40,820 bases of DNA from a virus: positions 1 to 40,820 of IMG/VR virus record IMGVR_UViG_3300044980_000145; one strand, written 5' to 3'. Below are positions 30,265 to 37,497 of this stretch, piece by piece. The translations under genes and the position numbers were made by a program. Position 1 is the first letter of the stretch. Each line of letters opens with the position of its first letter. The notes beneath the pieces are model-generated. The model did not search any database. It was not told the DNA's origin and worked only from the letters and a program-made list of their open reading frames with translations.

Positions 30265-31565
30265 CCGTGGGCTGGGAGAAATTCGCCATATCAGGAGCGA
30301 CGTATGCCAGGGCACTGGGTAACGCGGCTCAAAGATCTGGCGCGTCTCTGCCCGGGAATGTAATGGGTGCAATAGGGCAAGCGCCACAGGCTCGCCTGGC
30401 TCCTGGCCTATCTACACGGGCGCGTGGCGGCATCGCTGGCGCGATTCAGCCGACGCCGATGCAGGCACAACTACAGCAACGTGCTGCAAAGATCCCACAA
30501 ACAGGTGAAGGTGTTCCTGGTCAATACGCGGGTGAAGGTCACGCCACGCAACGCTTCATGTTCAACCAGATGTTCGGCAACAAAGCGCAGATAGCGCAGA
30601 GTCCGAACATCCAACCCTTGAATCGTTGGATGAGTCAACGGGCACAGGGAGCGGGAACTAATGCTGCGACACCTGTCGCTCTTCGTGCGTCCACGCCCAA
30701 ACTAGCTGAGATTTTGCCTACTCTCGCGCAGGTAGGTATTCCTCTGGCCACGGCCGGCAGTGTTCTCGCCAGCAAGCCTGGCATCCGTGCTGACATCGCC
30801 AACTTATTCAGTGGTGGCGGCAACATTCAGCAAAAGGATCAGGCGTCGGAGATCCCTCAGCCTGTGCTTGGGCAGGCTCACCGCATGTCAGAGATCCTGC
30901 ACCGGCGCGGCCTGGACCCGATGAAACTGCGCTTCGCCGTTGACGCACCCGTGGGTGCGGGCAAGTCGACGCTGTCTCGCGCATTGGCACAGGAGATGGG
31001 CCTTCATCATAAGAGTCTCGACTACCGACCCAATCTTCGTCTGAACCAGATGATGGGCGGGGCGGATGTTGAGAACATGCCGATGAAGCCCGATCCCGGC
31101 GAAGTTCTCGAGCATCATCAGCTACTGAGGACCTATGACCCAGAGTCCTACGACGTGGCAATACACATACTCAAGAACTCAGACGCTCTTCGTCAACAGT
31201 TGATAAACCGGGGGCGTGGAGCTCGTGCTGCGGACATGGTCGACCTAGACAAATCTATCGATGTCGGTCGCAGAGCCTTCGATTCGCTAGGCGGCGACGT
31301 TATTGACATTGGCGACGGCGTCATGATGAAGGTCCGGCCACAAGAAGGCTGGGGTCACTTGCTCGACGATCAACTTGCACAGGCGCATATTGATCCGACC
31401 GGTTTGTCGCGACACGAGAAACTGCTGTCACTCAACGCAGGACACGCGGTTCACGGTGCGGGCTGGGTGCCGTATCAGAAGAATCCGTTCTCGCAGAAAG
31501 ACCAAGACAAGTTGCGCGACTCGATGTCTCTCGGGGCGACGGCCGCTAGGGCGTTGTCTCGATAG
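30261..31565 (+). CDS. P-loop virion-associated protein, 434 aa
   Basis: GTG start at 30261 overlapping the previous stop. Residues 1-215 are Ala/Gln/Gly-rich and weakly structured, with a hydrophobic helix ('QVGIPLATAGSVLA'). A P-loop follows: 'LRFAVDAPVGAGKSTLSRAL' with the Walker A Gly-Lys-Ser at residues 234-236. The sequence around it ('AQEMGLHHKSLDYRP') is like small nucleotide kinases or shikimate-type folds. Downstream helices contain 'EHHQLLRTYDPESYDVAIHI' and an Arg/Asp pair that could be a lid. This is unlike a virion stuffing protein and suggests ATP or GTP use. The GIY-YIG gene lies tail to tail 16 bases away. Confidence 0.75.
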   Translation: MTVGWEKFAISGATYARALGNAAQRSGASLPGNVMGAIGQAPQARLAPGLSTRARGGIAGAIQPTPMQAQLQQRAAKIPQTGEGVPGQYAGEGHATQRFMFNQMFGNKAQIAQSPNIQPLNRWMSQRAQGAGTNAATPVALRASTPKLAEILPTLAQVGIPLATAGSVLASKPGIRADIANLFSGGGNIQQKDQASEIPQPVLGQAHRMSEILHRRGLDPMKLRFAVDAPVGAGKSTLSRALAQEMGLHHKSLDYRPNLRLNQMMGGADVENMPMKPDPGEVLEHHQLLRTYDPESYDVAIHILKNSDALRQQLINRGRGARAADMVDLDKSIDVGRRAFDSLGGDVIDIGDGVMMKVRPQEGWGHLLDDQLAQAHIDPTGLSRHEKLLSLNAGHAVHGAGWVPYQKNPFSQKDQDKLRDSMSLGATAARALSR

Positions 31566-31581
31566 TTGTCATTTGATTCAG

Positions 31582-32535
31582 TTACTGAGGTTCTCTCGAC
31601 TTCCAGCGTTTCTTTCCAGCCGCGCTTAACTTCTGTCGCGTGTCTTCAGAATATCCGCGCGTTTTTTTAGTCGCGCTAATCTTGGCGCGCGATGTCGCGG
31701 ATTGCGAATGCCCAGGTTTACCTTTCTTCGACGCGCTGATTTTATTTCGCACTTCTTGCGAAAGCGTTTTTCCTTTGTGCGCTGAGCTTACTACTTGACG
31801 CATTTCTAAGGATTGGTTGCGCACGAGAAGTATTTCTCGTATTTTCTTAAGTTGCTCATCTGTGCGCTTAACCCCCGTCAGCGCCGCGCTAATCTTAGAA
31901 CGCGTCTTTTCTGTGAGCTGCTTACCCGTATTAACAATACGTAAGCGTTCTCGTTGTTCTATAGATATCTTCTTCCCTTTGTTCGCGTCGCTAATCTTGG
32001 CGCGAGTGCCCGCGGTATGTTTCCTGCCTTGCTGCGCTTTACTCATCGCAAGACGAGCGGCGTCTGACGCGCGCCGTCCTGTGTTTGCGACGCGCAACTT
32101 TTCTCGCGTATCAACAGAAATTTGTTTACCTTTATGGGCTGCACTGATCTTTGCTCGGCGTTCGGGCGTATGTTGCTGCATTTTTGCAGCGGCTGACATT
32201 TTCTTTCGCGATTCTTCCGTATGTTTGCCGCCCAAAAATCCATCGCCGCCCTCTGTACCGTTAACCAACGAACATCCTATTGATTTGAAATACTGGATCC
32301 AGTAACGCTCCGCTTCTCGGAGATCTGTTGCCACTAGTGATTGAACAGAAAGAATGTATGGTATGCGATCCTGGCGTTTTAGTGCTTTGATCCAATTAGT
32401 TCTATGGTTTGTTTGTTTATCATTACAATGACTTATTAGTCGACGAGACAGTGAAGTTGTTGTGTACCCAACATATCTGATTTCCCACTCCTCTGGGTCA
32501 ATCAACACATAAACGGTTCCTGCTTGTATTTTCAT
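31582..32535 (-). CDS. GIY-YIG homing endonuclease with a long NUMOD3 array
   Basis: A 317-residue member with nuclease residues 1-95 ('GTVYVLIDPEEWEIRYVGYT', 'LSRRLISHC', Glu in 'EAERYWIQYF', Asn in 'LVNGTEGGDG') and about nine NUMOD3-type helices in the remainder ('TEESRKKMSAAAK', 'TPERRAKISAAHKGK', 'TAGTRAKISDANKGK', 'SIEQRERLRIVNTGK', 'SQEVRNKISASKKGK' and others). Its ATG overlaps the stop of the upstream minus-strand biotinyl-domain gene (ATGA), so, unlike the others, it is translationally coupled into the minus-strand operon. It is AT-rich, and lies at the convergence point of the two strands. Confidence 0.92.
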   Translation of the reverse strand: MKIQAGTVYVLIDPEEWEIRYVGYTTTSLSRRLISHCNDKQTNHRTNWIKALKRQDRIPYILSVQSLVATDLREAERYWIQYFKSIGCSLVNGTEGGDGFLGGKHTEESRKKMSAAAKMQQHTPERRAKISAAHKGKQISVDTREKLRVANTGRRASDAARLAMSKAQQGRKHTAGTRAKISDANKGKKISIEQRERLRIVNTGKQLTEKTRSKISAALTGVKRTDEQLKKIREILLVRNQSLEMRQVVSSAHKGKTLSQEVRNKISASKKGKPGHSQSATSRAKISATKKTRGYSEDTRQKLSAAGKKRWKSREPQ

Positions 32536-32753
32536 TCACCGGTCTCAATGATTGCTACAGGATCATCCGCTTGTACGCTTGTTCCTGCAGAAGCCAACCA
32601 TATAATTTTCCCGTTATCCGTGCTTTCGATAGTAAGCTCTAACTTCATAGATTCTTGAATAAGTAAGACCTCGCCTATAGATACTTTTTGACCAACGCTC
32701 ATCATCTGAAGCCAAATGCTACCTGCACACGGGGCTTTCACGGTGATTTTCAC
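32532..32753 (-). CDS. biotinyl/lipoyl carrier domain protein (BCCP-like), 73 aa
   Basis: The whole gene is one biotinyl-type domain: 'ITVKAPCAGSIWLQMMSVGQ', then 'KVSIGEVLLIQESMKLELTI', 'GKIIWLASAGTSVQADDPVA' and a terminal 'IIETGE'. Lys37 lies in E-S-M-K-L, equivalent to the biotinylated lysine of EAMKM carriers, 36 residues before the C-terminus, exactly where biotin carboxyl carrier proteins place it. The paired glycine turns (A-G near 10-11, S-A-G near 54-56) also fit. The role in a phage is unknown: it may be a structural beta-sandwich, an attachment handle or a decoy for host biotin ligase. GTG start overlaps the previous stop (TAGTG). Confidence 0.82.
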   Translation of the reverse strand: MKITVKAPCAGSIWLQMMSVGQKVSIGEVLLIQESMKLELTIESTDNGKIIWLASAGTSVQADDPVAIIETGE

Positions 32754-33214
32754 TAGAACACGCTACCTCTTATATATATCCTGGTCGCCTTCGTCGGTGC
32801 TGTTCCTGTGTTAGTGACAGCTACGCGTACCCAGCGGCCGAAGATTACAAAAAACGCTTTACCTGTCGGTCCCTGTTTTGTGGGGTCATACACATGCCTT
32901 AGCGCCTCGGCATCGTAGTGGAGAGCTGGCATGGTCTCATCTGTGATATAATTACCCTGCTCGTCAACCTCATCGTTCGAGAAACTAGCTACGATGAGCA
33001 ACGGCTGATCACAAAAGAAGCTCCCAAAGAAGCGCGTGAACGAGATTCCATCGTGATACCCTACGACCATCTTTCCTGGTTCGATTGGTTCTCTGAACCG
33101 GTTCAACTCAGAGAATTTCGGCTGACTATGAAAGAGTTTGCCGTCGGGTGGCGCAGGTTGAACCCACGCCATCACGGTAGCATTTACCACCTTAGGGTAA
33201 TGCGTTAAAGGCAT
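32753..33214 (-). CDS. beta-rich virion/appendage protein, 153 aa
   Basis: An all-beta-looking protein with 'VNATVMAWVQPAPPDGKLFH', 'FTRFFGSFFCDQPLLIVASF', 'KAFFVIFGRWVRVAVTNTGT' and a terminal 'RIYIRGSVF' strand. It has no signal or membrane segment. AAAAGG precedes ATG 33214 on the minus strand, and its stop overlaps the next start. It lies between another beta protein and the biotinyl-domain gene, so the trio may be a secondary virion module expressed from the minus-strand promoter at 34158. No family recognised. Confidence 0.72.
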   Translation of the reverse strand: MPLTHYPKVVNATVMAWVQPAPPDGKLFHSQPKFSELNRFREPIEPGKMVVGYHDGISFTRFFGSFFCDQPLLIVASFSNDEVDEQGNYITDETMPALHYDAEALRHVYDPTKQGPTGKAFFVIFGRWVRVAVTNTGTAPTKATRIYIRGSVF

Positions 33215-33240
33215 GGAATTATTACCTTTTTAAGTGCTAA

Positions 33241-33567
33241 TCACTCGCAGGGTTGAAGTTCATCTTCAGTAGGCGGCGGAATCGCCGGGTCTTTATACGA
33301 CAACTGAAGAGCTACCACGACAAACGACGTTCTACCAGTCTGCGTCTTATACCAAAACCCATTGATACACACACGGTCATCTAGCGATGTTCCACACGCT
33401 ATGTCTACCCAATTCTCTCGATCAAAGGATATCCAGAGAACGTTCGTTCCCGTATTACGGAGCGAGATCTGTCGCGTAGCGACATCAAACTTATGATACT
33501 TAATCTGCGCTCGAGCGACGAGATCGGCCGGCATAGGCCGGCCAGTATCCGCGTGCTCAGCGGCCAC
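33241..33567 (-). CDS. beta-rich probable virion protein, 108 aa
   Basis: Residues 20-95 include 'ATRQISLRNTGTNVLWISFD', 'RENWVDIACGTSLDDRVC' and 'GFWYKTQTGRTSFVVVALQL', typical of a small beta-sandwich similar to tail or decoration proteins. The C-terminus is Pro/Glu-rich. The start is GTG 33567, with ATG 33534 as alternative; between them a strong inverted repeat (GGCCGGC 33526-33532 with GCCGGCC 33537-33543) would form a hairpin around the second start. It starts 5 bases after the end of the upstream gene. Confidence 0.68.
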   Translation of the reverse strand: MAAEHADTGRPMPADLVARAQIKYHKFDVATRQISLRNTGTNVLWISFDRENWVDIACGTSLDDRVCINGFWYKTQTGRTSFVVVALQLSYKDPAIPPPTEDELQPCE

Positions 33568-33572
33568 TTAAC

Positions 33573-34100
33573 TCAGCCGATGATCGTCCACGCGCTCGCG
33601 CCCGTTTTGAGCAGAGCAACGTGACCGTTATTCGAACTGATTACGTCGTTCGCGCCGCCGTTGATCGTGCCAGACGATGCAACCGTGATCGTGATGTGGT
33701 TGGTACCCGCATCACCCTTAGCATCAACGACATGGACTTCTTGACCGATCGGAGCAGCCGCAGACAGCACAACCGACACAGCGCCGGCCGACGTCAAGTT
33801 TGTCAAGATGATCTGATCGCCAGCCACCGCATCATACGGCGTCACAAGGACAGTCGTAATGTGACTCGGAATCTGATCCGACTCAAAGGCGGGATCAACC
33901 GAGGTCGACCACGTAAGGTTTCCAGCGGTCGCCTGTGCCTGCAGGGTAGGCTCCAAAGAAGCCAGCGTCTGCAACATGACGTAGACGTTAGAAACCGAAC
34001 CGCTCGCAGGAACGCGGAGGACAAGGCCACCGTACTCGCCGGTCTTCTCTTGGAGAGCGAGCACTTCCGATGTTAGATTATTTACAGTGAGAAGGGGCAT
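33573..34100 (-). CDS. tail-fibre/appendage domain protein, 175 aa
   Basis: The last 75 residues match a beta domain frequent at the tips of tail fibres: 'PIGQEVHVVDAKGDAGTNHI', 'TITVASSGTINGGANDVISS', 'NNGHVALLKTGASAWTIIG'. The N-terminal 100 residues are Ser/Thr/Ala-rich with 'GGLVLRVPASGSVSNVYVML'. The first gene of a minus-strand operon of three beta proteins and the biotinyl domain; its own promoter-like TATACT lies 53 bases upstream, and AGGAGA precedes ATG 34100. An appendage role is inferred from the C-terminal pattern. Confidence 0.78.
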   Translation of the reverse strand: MPLLTVNNLTSEVLALQEKTGEYGGLVLRVPASGSVSNVYVMLQTLASLEPTLQAQATAGNLTWSTSVDPAFESDQIPSHITTVLVTPYDAVAGDQIILTNLTSAGAVSVVLSAAAPIGQEVHVVDAKGDAGTNHITITVASSGTINGGANDVISSNNGHVALLKTGASAWTIIG

Positions 34101-34152
34101 CTCGTTGAATCTCCTGAAGTTCAGCGCGGCCTAGGGTACCGCAATCATTACA

Positions 34153-34158
34153 AGTATA
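34153..34158 (-). promoter_or_regulatory. TATACT promoter-like site, minus strand
   Basis: On the minus strand GACCCTATACTTG lies just after the endolysin stop and 53 bases before ATG 34100. It is the same core found before plus-strand virion genes (for example ACCCTATAATTCAAG at 17349), so the minus-strand operon appears to share the phage promoter class. Confidence 0.5.
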
Positions 34159-34161
34159 GGG

Positions 34162-35085
34162 TCAAACTGTCAGAGGAAGTTTAGCTACTGTCTGTGGGCC
34201 GCACTTGCCATCTGCCGTAAGTCCTTGGCTATATTGGAACTGACGCAACGCTGCATCCGTTCCTTGTCCGTGGACGCCGTCTACAGACACCTTTAGGCGC
34301 TGCTGCAGACCTTCTACATCTGGGCCCCTCATAGGAGGAACCGTGAGCTGTAGAATGCGCGTCGGCGGCCAGGAAGGCGTTGGGAGGGGTTGAGGCCACG
34401 CTGAGCCACCCGTTATAACGTCGTCCCCATAGTCGTGACAAACGAGGTTGATCTGTGGGTTACGGCTCTTATAGCCGCGCCAATCCATCCCATGTGTCTT
34501 TATTGTGTACTGCGCCGCGCCGAACCCCTGGTTATGACAAAGCGCTAGGTACGCGCGCATGGTGCCTGCTGGCCACAATGTGCCGTTTGTATCGATGTAA
34601 GAAGGATCAGGTTCTGACGCGTCCAAGAATCCTGGAGAGTTCGCGGGCAGGGCTGCCATGAAGGCGCGCATATCGGAGCGGTGCTTCTCCGCCAACTGCA
34701 CCATACAGTCAGTAGCCTTCTGCAGATCCAGAAGGTCTACAGGAGAGATACCAAACTCCTGTCCTTCTTCTTGGCTAATTTGATAGAGGCCGATCGATAC
34801 AAAACCTGTTGGATCGCTTTGCGTAGCCACCTCAGTGTCTATTTCGTTAGTAACACCGGCTTCGTGCATCGCCGTGCCTACAAAATATCGCGGGTCAATG
34901 TTGTGCATGTTCAAGCGCGTCTGCGATATCGCTACTGCGTCTATGACTTGCTGCCCCGTAACGTATATGCCATCTGCACGCCTGTTCTGTGTGGGTGGTT
35001 GTCCATCCCGCGCATATTCCTCTAGGCGAAGAGGTAGTACGTTACTCGGCCACTGTTGAACGTGTGTAGGAAATACCATCGCCAT
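34162..35085 (-). CDS. endolysin: lysozyme/transglycosylase with peptidoglycan-binding domain
   Basis: Two modules. Residues about 45-175 look like an SLT/lysozyme fold: 'ISQTRLNMHNIDPRYFVGTA', the likely catalytic Glu75 in 'AMHEAG', and 'SIGLYQISQEEG' (97-108) as the G-L-Y-Q-I motif of transglycosylases. Residues about 248-300 are a peptidoglycan-binding-1 domain ('GPDVEGLQQRLKVSVDGVHG', 'TDAALRQFQYSQGLTADGKC', 'GPQTVAKL'). No signal peptide or transmembrane segment, so release would depend on the holin on the plus strand about 7 kb away. Could instead be a virion-associated lysin, since it lies next to appendage genes. Start ATG 35085; second ATG two codons on. Confidence 0.85.
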   Translation of the reverse strand: MAMVFPTHVQQWPSNVLPLRLEEYARDGQPPTQNRRADGIYVTGQQVIDAVAISQTRLNMHNIDPRYFVGTAMHEAGVTNEIDTEVATQSDPTGFVSIGLYQISQEEGQEFGISPVDLLDLQKATDCMVQLAEKHRSDMRAFMAALPANSPGFLDASEPDPSYIDTNGTLWPAGTMRAYLALCHNQGFGAAQYTIKTHGMDWRGYKSRNPQINLVCHDYGDDVITGGSAWPQPLPTPSWPPTRILQLTVPPMRGPDVEGLQQRLKVSVDGVHGQGTDAALRQFQYSQGLTADGKCGPQTVAKLPLTV

Positions 35086-35091
35086 ACTATC

Positions 35092-35283
35092 TCACTTTGT
35101 CTTGGTGTTGCAGCACGGGCAGATCTCGTCGTCATCTTCGATCAAGCTATACCCACAGCAGGTGCACGCCTTCATCGTTGGATAACGATACTCCTCTTCT
35201 AATACATGCGCGATGCGTGCAACCTTGTTCACAAGTTCCTGGAGTACGCTAGTTAGTTGTTCAACGTCTTTCTTGTCGATCAA
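35092..35283 (-). CDS. small double-CxxCC zinc-ribbon protein, 63 aa
   Basis: TTG start at 35283, overlapping the TGA of the upstream gene (TTGA), preceded by AGGGACC. Residues 1-35 are a helix with leucine heptads ('EQLTSVLQELVNKVARIAHV'). The zinc ribbon is C40-x-C42-C43 ('CTCCGYSL') and C55-x-C57-C58 ('CPCCNTKTK'). Such short coiled-coil plus ribbon proteins are common in large phages, usually of unknown role. It lies between the HAD enzyme and the endolysin in the same operon. Confidence 0.7.
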   Translation of the reverse strand: MIDKKDVEQLTSVLQELVNKVARIAHVLEEEYRYPTMKACTCCGYSLIEDDDEICPCCNTKTK

Positions 35284-35834
35284 AGGTGGTCCCTAACCAT
35301 TGATACCAGGTTAGGCCAGTTTGACACTACAACTCCGCTCCATTTATCGTTCTTGTTATAGCTCCGCTGAAACAGAATCGCTGTGCCTAGCGGATTGTGC
35401 TCTTGCCACTTCACTAGCGTGGACGTCTTGTCGTCTACTAAGACGTCGCCTGTAACGATGTGCTTATCGATACAGTGAACTATGTTCTTGCGCGCGAAGC
35501 CAAAGTTTTTGAGCCACGCTTCGCGCTCAGACATCCAGTACTTACTGTCAAAAGGAGCGGTGACTGCGTACACGTCACCAAAATCACGAAGCCTATGAAC
35601 GCCCTCAGCGGCGCCCGGGAACGCTTGTATCGCAGCGCAGAATCCGGGTTCGACTGTAGAGTCGTAGATCTCTTTGCACGTTTTAGCGTCGAACCCAAGG
35701 CTCTCGAGCACGTCCCACTTAGAGACATCGTCTGGTTGAAACCTCTTCCCTGTCCGCTCATATACTCGGTCCAAAAGAGCCTGGACATACTGGGCCATCA
35801 CGCCATCACAATCTAAAAGGATTCTCGGTCTCAT
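35280..35834 (-). CDS. HAD-family 5'(3')-deoxyribonucleotidase-like enzyme
   Basis: Start taken at ATG 35834, where a GAGGAGAAC ribosome-binding site lies 6 bases upstream and the fold begins (M-R-P-R-I-L-L-D-C-D-G). Motif I is D8-x-D10-G-V; motif II includes the Thr in 'YAVTAPFDSKYW'; motifs III/IV include 'GDVLVDDKTSTLV' with the Asp pair. Length of 184 residues fits the NT5C family that dephosphorylates deoxyribonucleoside monophosphates, so it may adjust nucleotide pools for phage DNA synthesis. Substrate is not established. A 6-bp inverted repeat sits over its ribosome-binding site. Confidence 0.82.
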   Translation of the reverse strand: MRPRILLDCDGVMAQYVQALLDRVYERTGKRFQPDDVSKWDVLESLGFDAKTCKEIYDSTVEPGFCAAIQAFPGAAEGVHRLRDFGDVYAVTAPFDSKYWMSEREAWLKNFGFARKNIVHCIDKHIVTGDVLVDDKTSTLVKWQEHNPLGTAILFQRSYNKNDKWSGVVVSNWPNLVSMVRDHL

Positions 35835-35842
35835 GTTTTGTT

Positions 35843-35857
35843 CTCCTCGGAGAGGAG
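35843..35857. promoter_or_regulatory. inverted repeat over the ribosome-binding site of the HAD gene
   Basis: CTCCTC (35843-35848) and GAGGAG (35852-35857) form a perfect 6-bp stem with a 3-base loop. On the minus strand GAGGAG of this stem is the ribosome-binding site for ATG 35834, so the hairpin could limit translation. Symmetry alone could also be accidental at a purine-rich site. Confidence 0.45.
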
Positions 35858-35890
35858 ACGTTATTGCGCACAATGCAGACGTTGTCGAGC

Positions 35891-35923
35891 AAAAAAAAAA
35901 CGCACCCCCGAGGGCAGGTGCGT
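35891..35923 (-). terminator. rho-independent terminator
   Basis: Read on the minus strand, ACGCACC (35923-35917) and GGTGCGT (35906-35900) form a 7-bp GC-rich stem with a 10-base loop, and are followed by ten T (plus-strand A-run 35891-35900, the last A also pairing). It lies 17 bases after the stop of the membrane-protein gene at 35940, as expected for its transcript end. This is the only classical terminator I see in the window. Confidence 0.8.
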
Positions 35924-35939
35924 GTGTGGCTATCGACTA

Positions 35940-37322
35940 CTAACCAACCGAGTCAAGCGCAGAGTTTGCGCGAACCTCGGCAGCCGGTAGATCGATAGAC
36001 ACTTCCCTCACGATCTCGTGATCTTGGATCTCCTGGAGCGCGGCGTCGAACGTCGCCTTAGAGTCCGTCAGAGAGCGTGAAGCCGCCTCTTGAGCAATCA
36101 GTAACTTGGAGAATGGACCCTCCTTTGTGTTGTTACTGATAAGCGGCGTCGTGACGTAGAAACCTCTTCGAGACAGCTCGTGATCGTAGTTGATCACAGC
36201 AGCCACCTGCCCACCAACATAACCGTCCCACTGGCGAACGTAGCGCTTACCCCTCTTGTCGAACCACCACGCCGTTTCGGCCCAATAGATATTCGCGAGG
36301 TCCTTCGCGCTCTTCTCGACCTGCGGCAGCTGCTTCCGCATGTGTTCCGGAATCGACAGAGCTTTGTTCCGCGGAATAGCCACCGTCGCATACACCTTCT
36401 TGTCCGCGTGCATGTTCTCTGGCATCTCGATAGCGGCGTCGTCGTCTTCGTATCGACTGTTCCTCTTGCGTTCAGACTCACGCGCTTGTTCGCGCGCGAG
36501 AAGCGAAAAGCAGCCCTGACACAGCCCCCGATGCTTACCAAGGTTGAAGCGCGGACCATCCACGTCTTCACCGCAGGCCTGGCAATTGGGAAGTTTGACT
36601 CGAACGGTAACCTTACTAGCCGCGCTATTCGCGTCGACCGTTCGGTTCTCGAACTTCTCTCGTTTCGAGGACGTTAGCAACAGCAACGACAAGAACGCTA
36701 GTGACGAAACCCAATGGCCTGTAAGGAACGAGAAGACCGCTCCATAAGCCAGCAGAGCCTCGTCATTTGACGTTCCGTGCCGCCGGAGCACCAGTTCTAC
36801 GATCGAGCCAACGGCGGCTGGAGTCGAGAACACGCAGAGAAGCAGCGTTGCCGCTGCGGCTGCCGCGTACACCAGAAACGAGATCGCCGCGCGAACTGCG
36901 TTAAGCAGTTGGAACAGCGCGCGGTGCACATAGTGCTCTGACTCCTCGAGATAGGCGTGCGTGTACGCCGCGGCAACGACCGTAGCGCCAACCACGGCAA
37001 CCGCGATCAGCGTCGTAACGGGTGCCACCACGAGTCCCGCGGCGGCTCCCAAAATCGCGAGCATGAGCGCGCGAGCACGCAGAAAGGGGCGAACAGGATT
37101 CGCCCACACGGACTTGGTCGCTTGTTTGATCTTCTTCGTCGCGTTGTTCGTGCGATGAGCGATTTTGAGACCGAGCGTCTTGATCGTTGCGACAGCGCGG
37201 CTGACCGTGGTGCGAGCAGCGCCCCAGATCTTCGCCACGATGTGCAGCTTCACAGACGTGATGCCGTCATCGTCTGGTACAGTGGCTTCGAAGCCAACCT
37301 GACCTGCTTGTTCAGCACTCAT
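35940..37322 (-). CDS. membrane protein with cytosolic zinc finger, 460 aa
   Basis: The start is taken at ATG 37322, preceded by GGGGGTAACT; an in-frame ATG four codons earlier (37334) has no ribosome-binding site. The protein has a charged N-terminal helical region (1-80), hydrophobic segments at about 85-120 (probably two), 144-166 and 191-217, and a zinc-finger after the last one: C247-x2-C250 ('CQACGEDVDG') and C268-x2-C271 ('CQGCFSLLA'). The remaining 190 residues are a soluble alpha/beta domain ('YVRQWDGYVGGQVAAVINYD', 'LQEIQDHEIVREVSIDLPA'). No family recognised. It has its own promoter-like site upstream and a strong terminator downstream, so it is a single-gene transcript. Confidence 0.75.
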   Translation of the reverse strand: MSAEQAGQVGFEATVPDDDGITSVKLHIVAKIWGAARTTVSRAVATIKTLGLKIAHRTNNATKKIKQATKSVWANPVRPFLRARALMLAILGAAAGLVVAPVTTLIAVAVVGATVVAAAYTHAYLEESEHYVHRALFQLLNAVRAAISFLVYAAAAAATLLLCVFSTPAAVGSIVELVLRRHGTSNDEALLAYGAVFSFLTGHWVSSLAFLSLLLLTSSKREKFENRTVDANSAASKVTVRVKLPNCQACGEDVDGPRFNLGKHRGLCQGCFSLLAREQARESERKRNSRYEDDDAAIEMPENMHADKKVYATVAIPRNKALSIPEHMRKQLPQVEKSAKDLANIYWAETAWWFDKRGKRYVRQWDGYVGGQVAAVINYDHELSRRGFYVTTPLISNNTKEGPFSKLLIAQEAASRSLTDSKATFDAALQEIQDHEIVREVSIDLPAAEVRANSALDSVG

Positions 37323-37406
37323 AGTTACCCCCATTAACTTGATGCGTTACTACAAATTTCACTGACTAGTTTTTATGATCCTCTCCTATCTAATCAGAGC
37401 CGCCTG

Positions 37407-37412
37407 TATATA
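37407..37412 (-). promoter_or_regulatory. TATATA promoter-like site in the longest gap
   Basis: On the minus strand GTGGCTATATACAGG lies 84 bases before ATG 37322, in the 175-base region between the S4-domain gene and the membrane-protein gene. It shares the GGCTATA core of the other sites. Apart from this I see no gene or repeat of note in the region; possible frames there are 17 codons or shorter. Confidence 0.45.
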
Positions 37413-37497
37413 GCCACCCGACTACATACACCTGACTATTGATGACCGACCGGACCTCCCGCCATGACCACCCCTGACCATGGCTGCGAAGACATTA

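Noticed and set aside
31817-32305. Plus-strand cysteine/serine-rich frame opposite the GIY-YIG gene at 31582-32535
   Set aside because: Antisense of the repeated Lys/Arg-rich NUMOD3 helices; no start signal or context.
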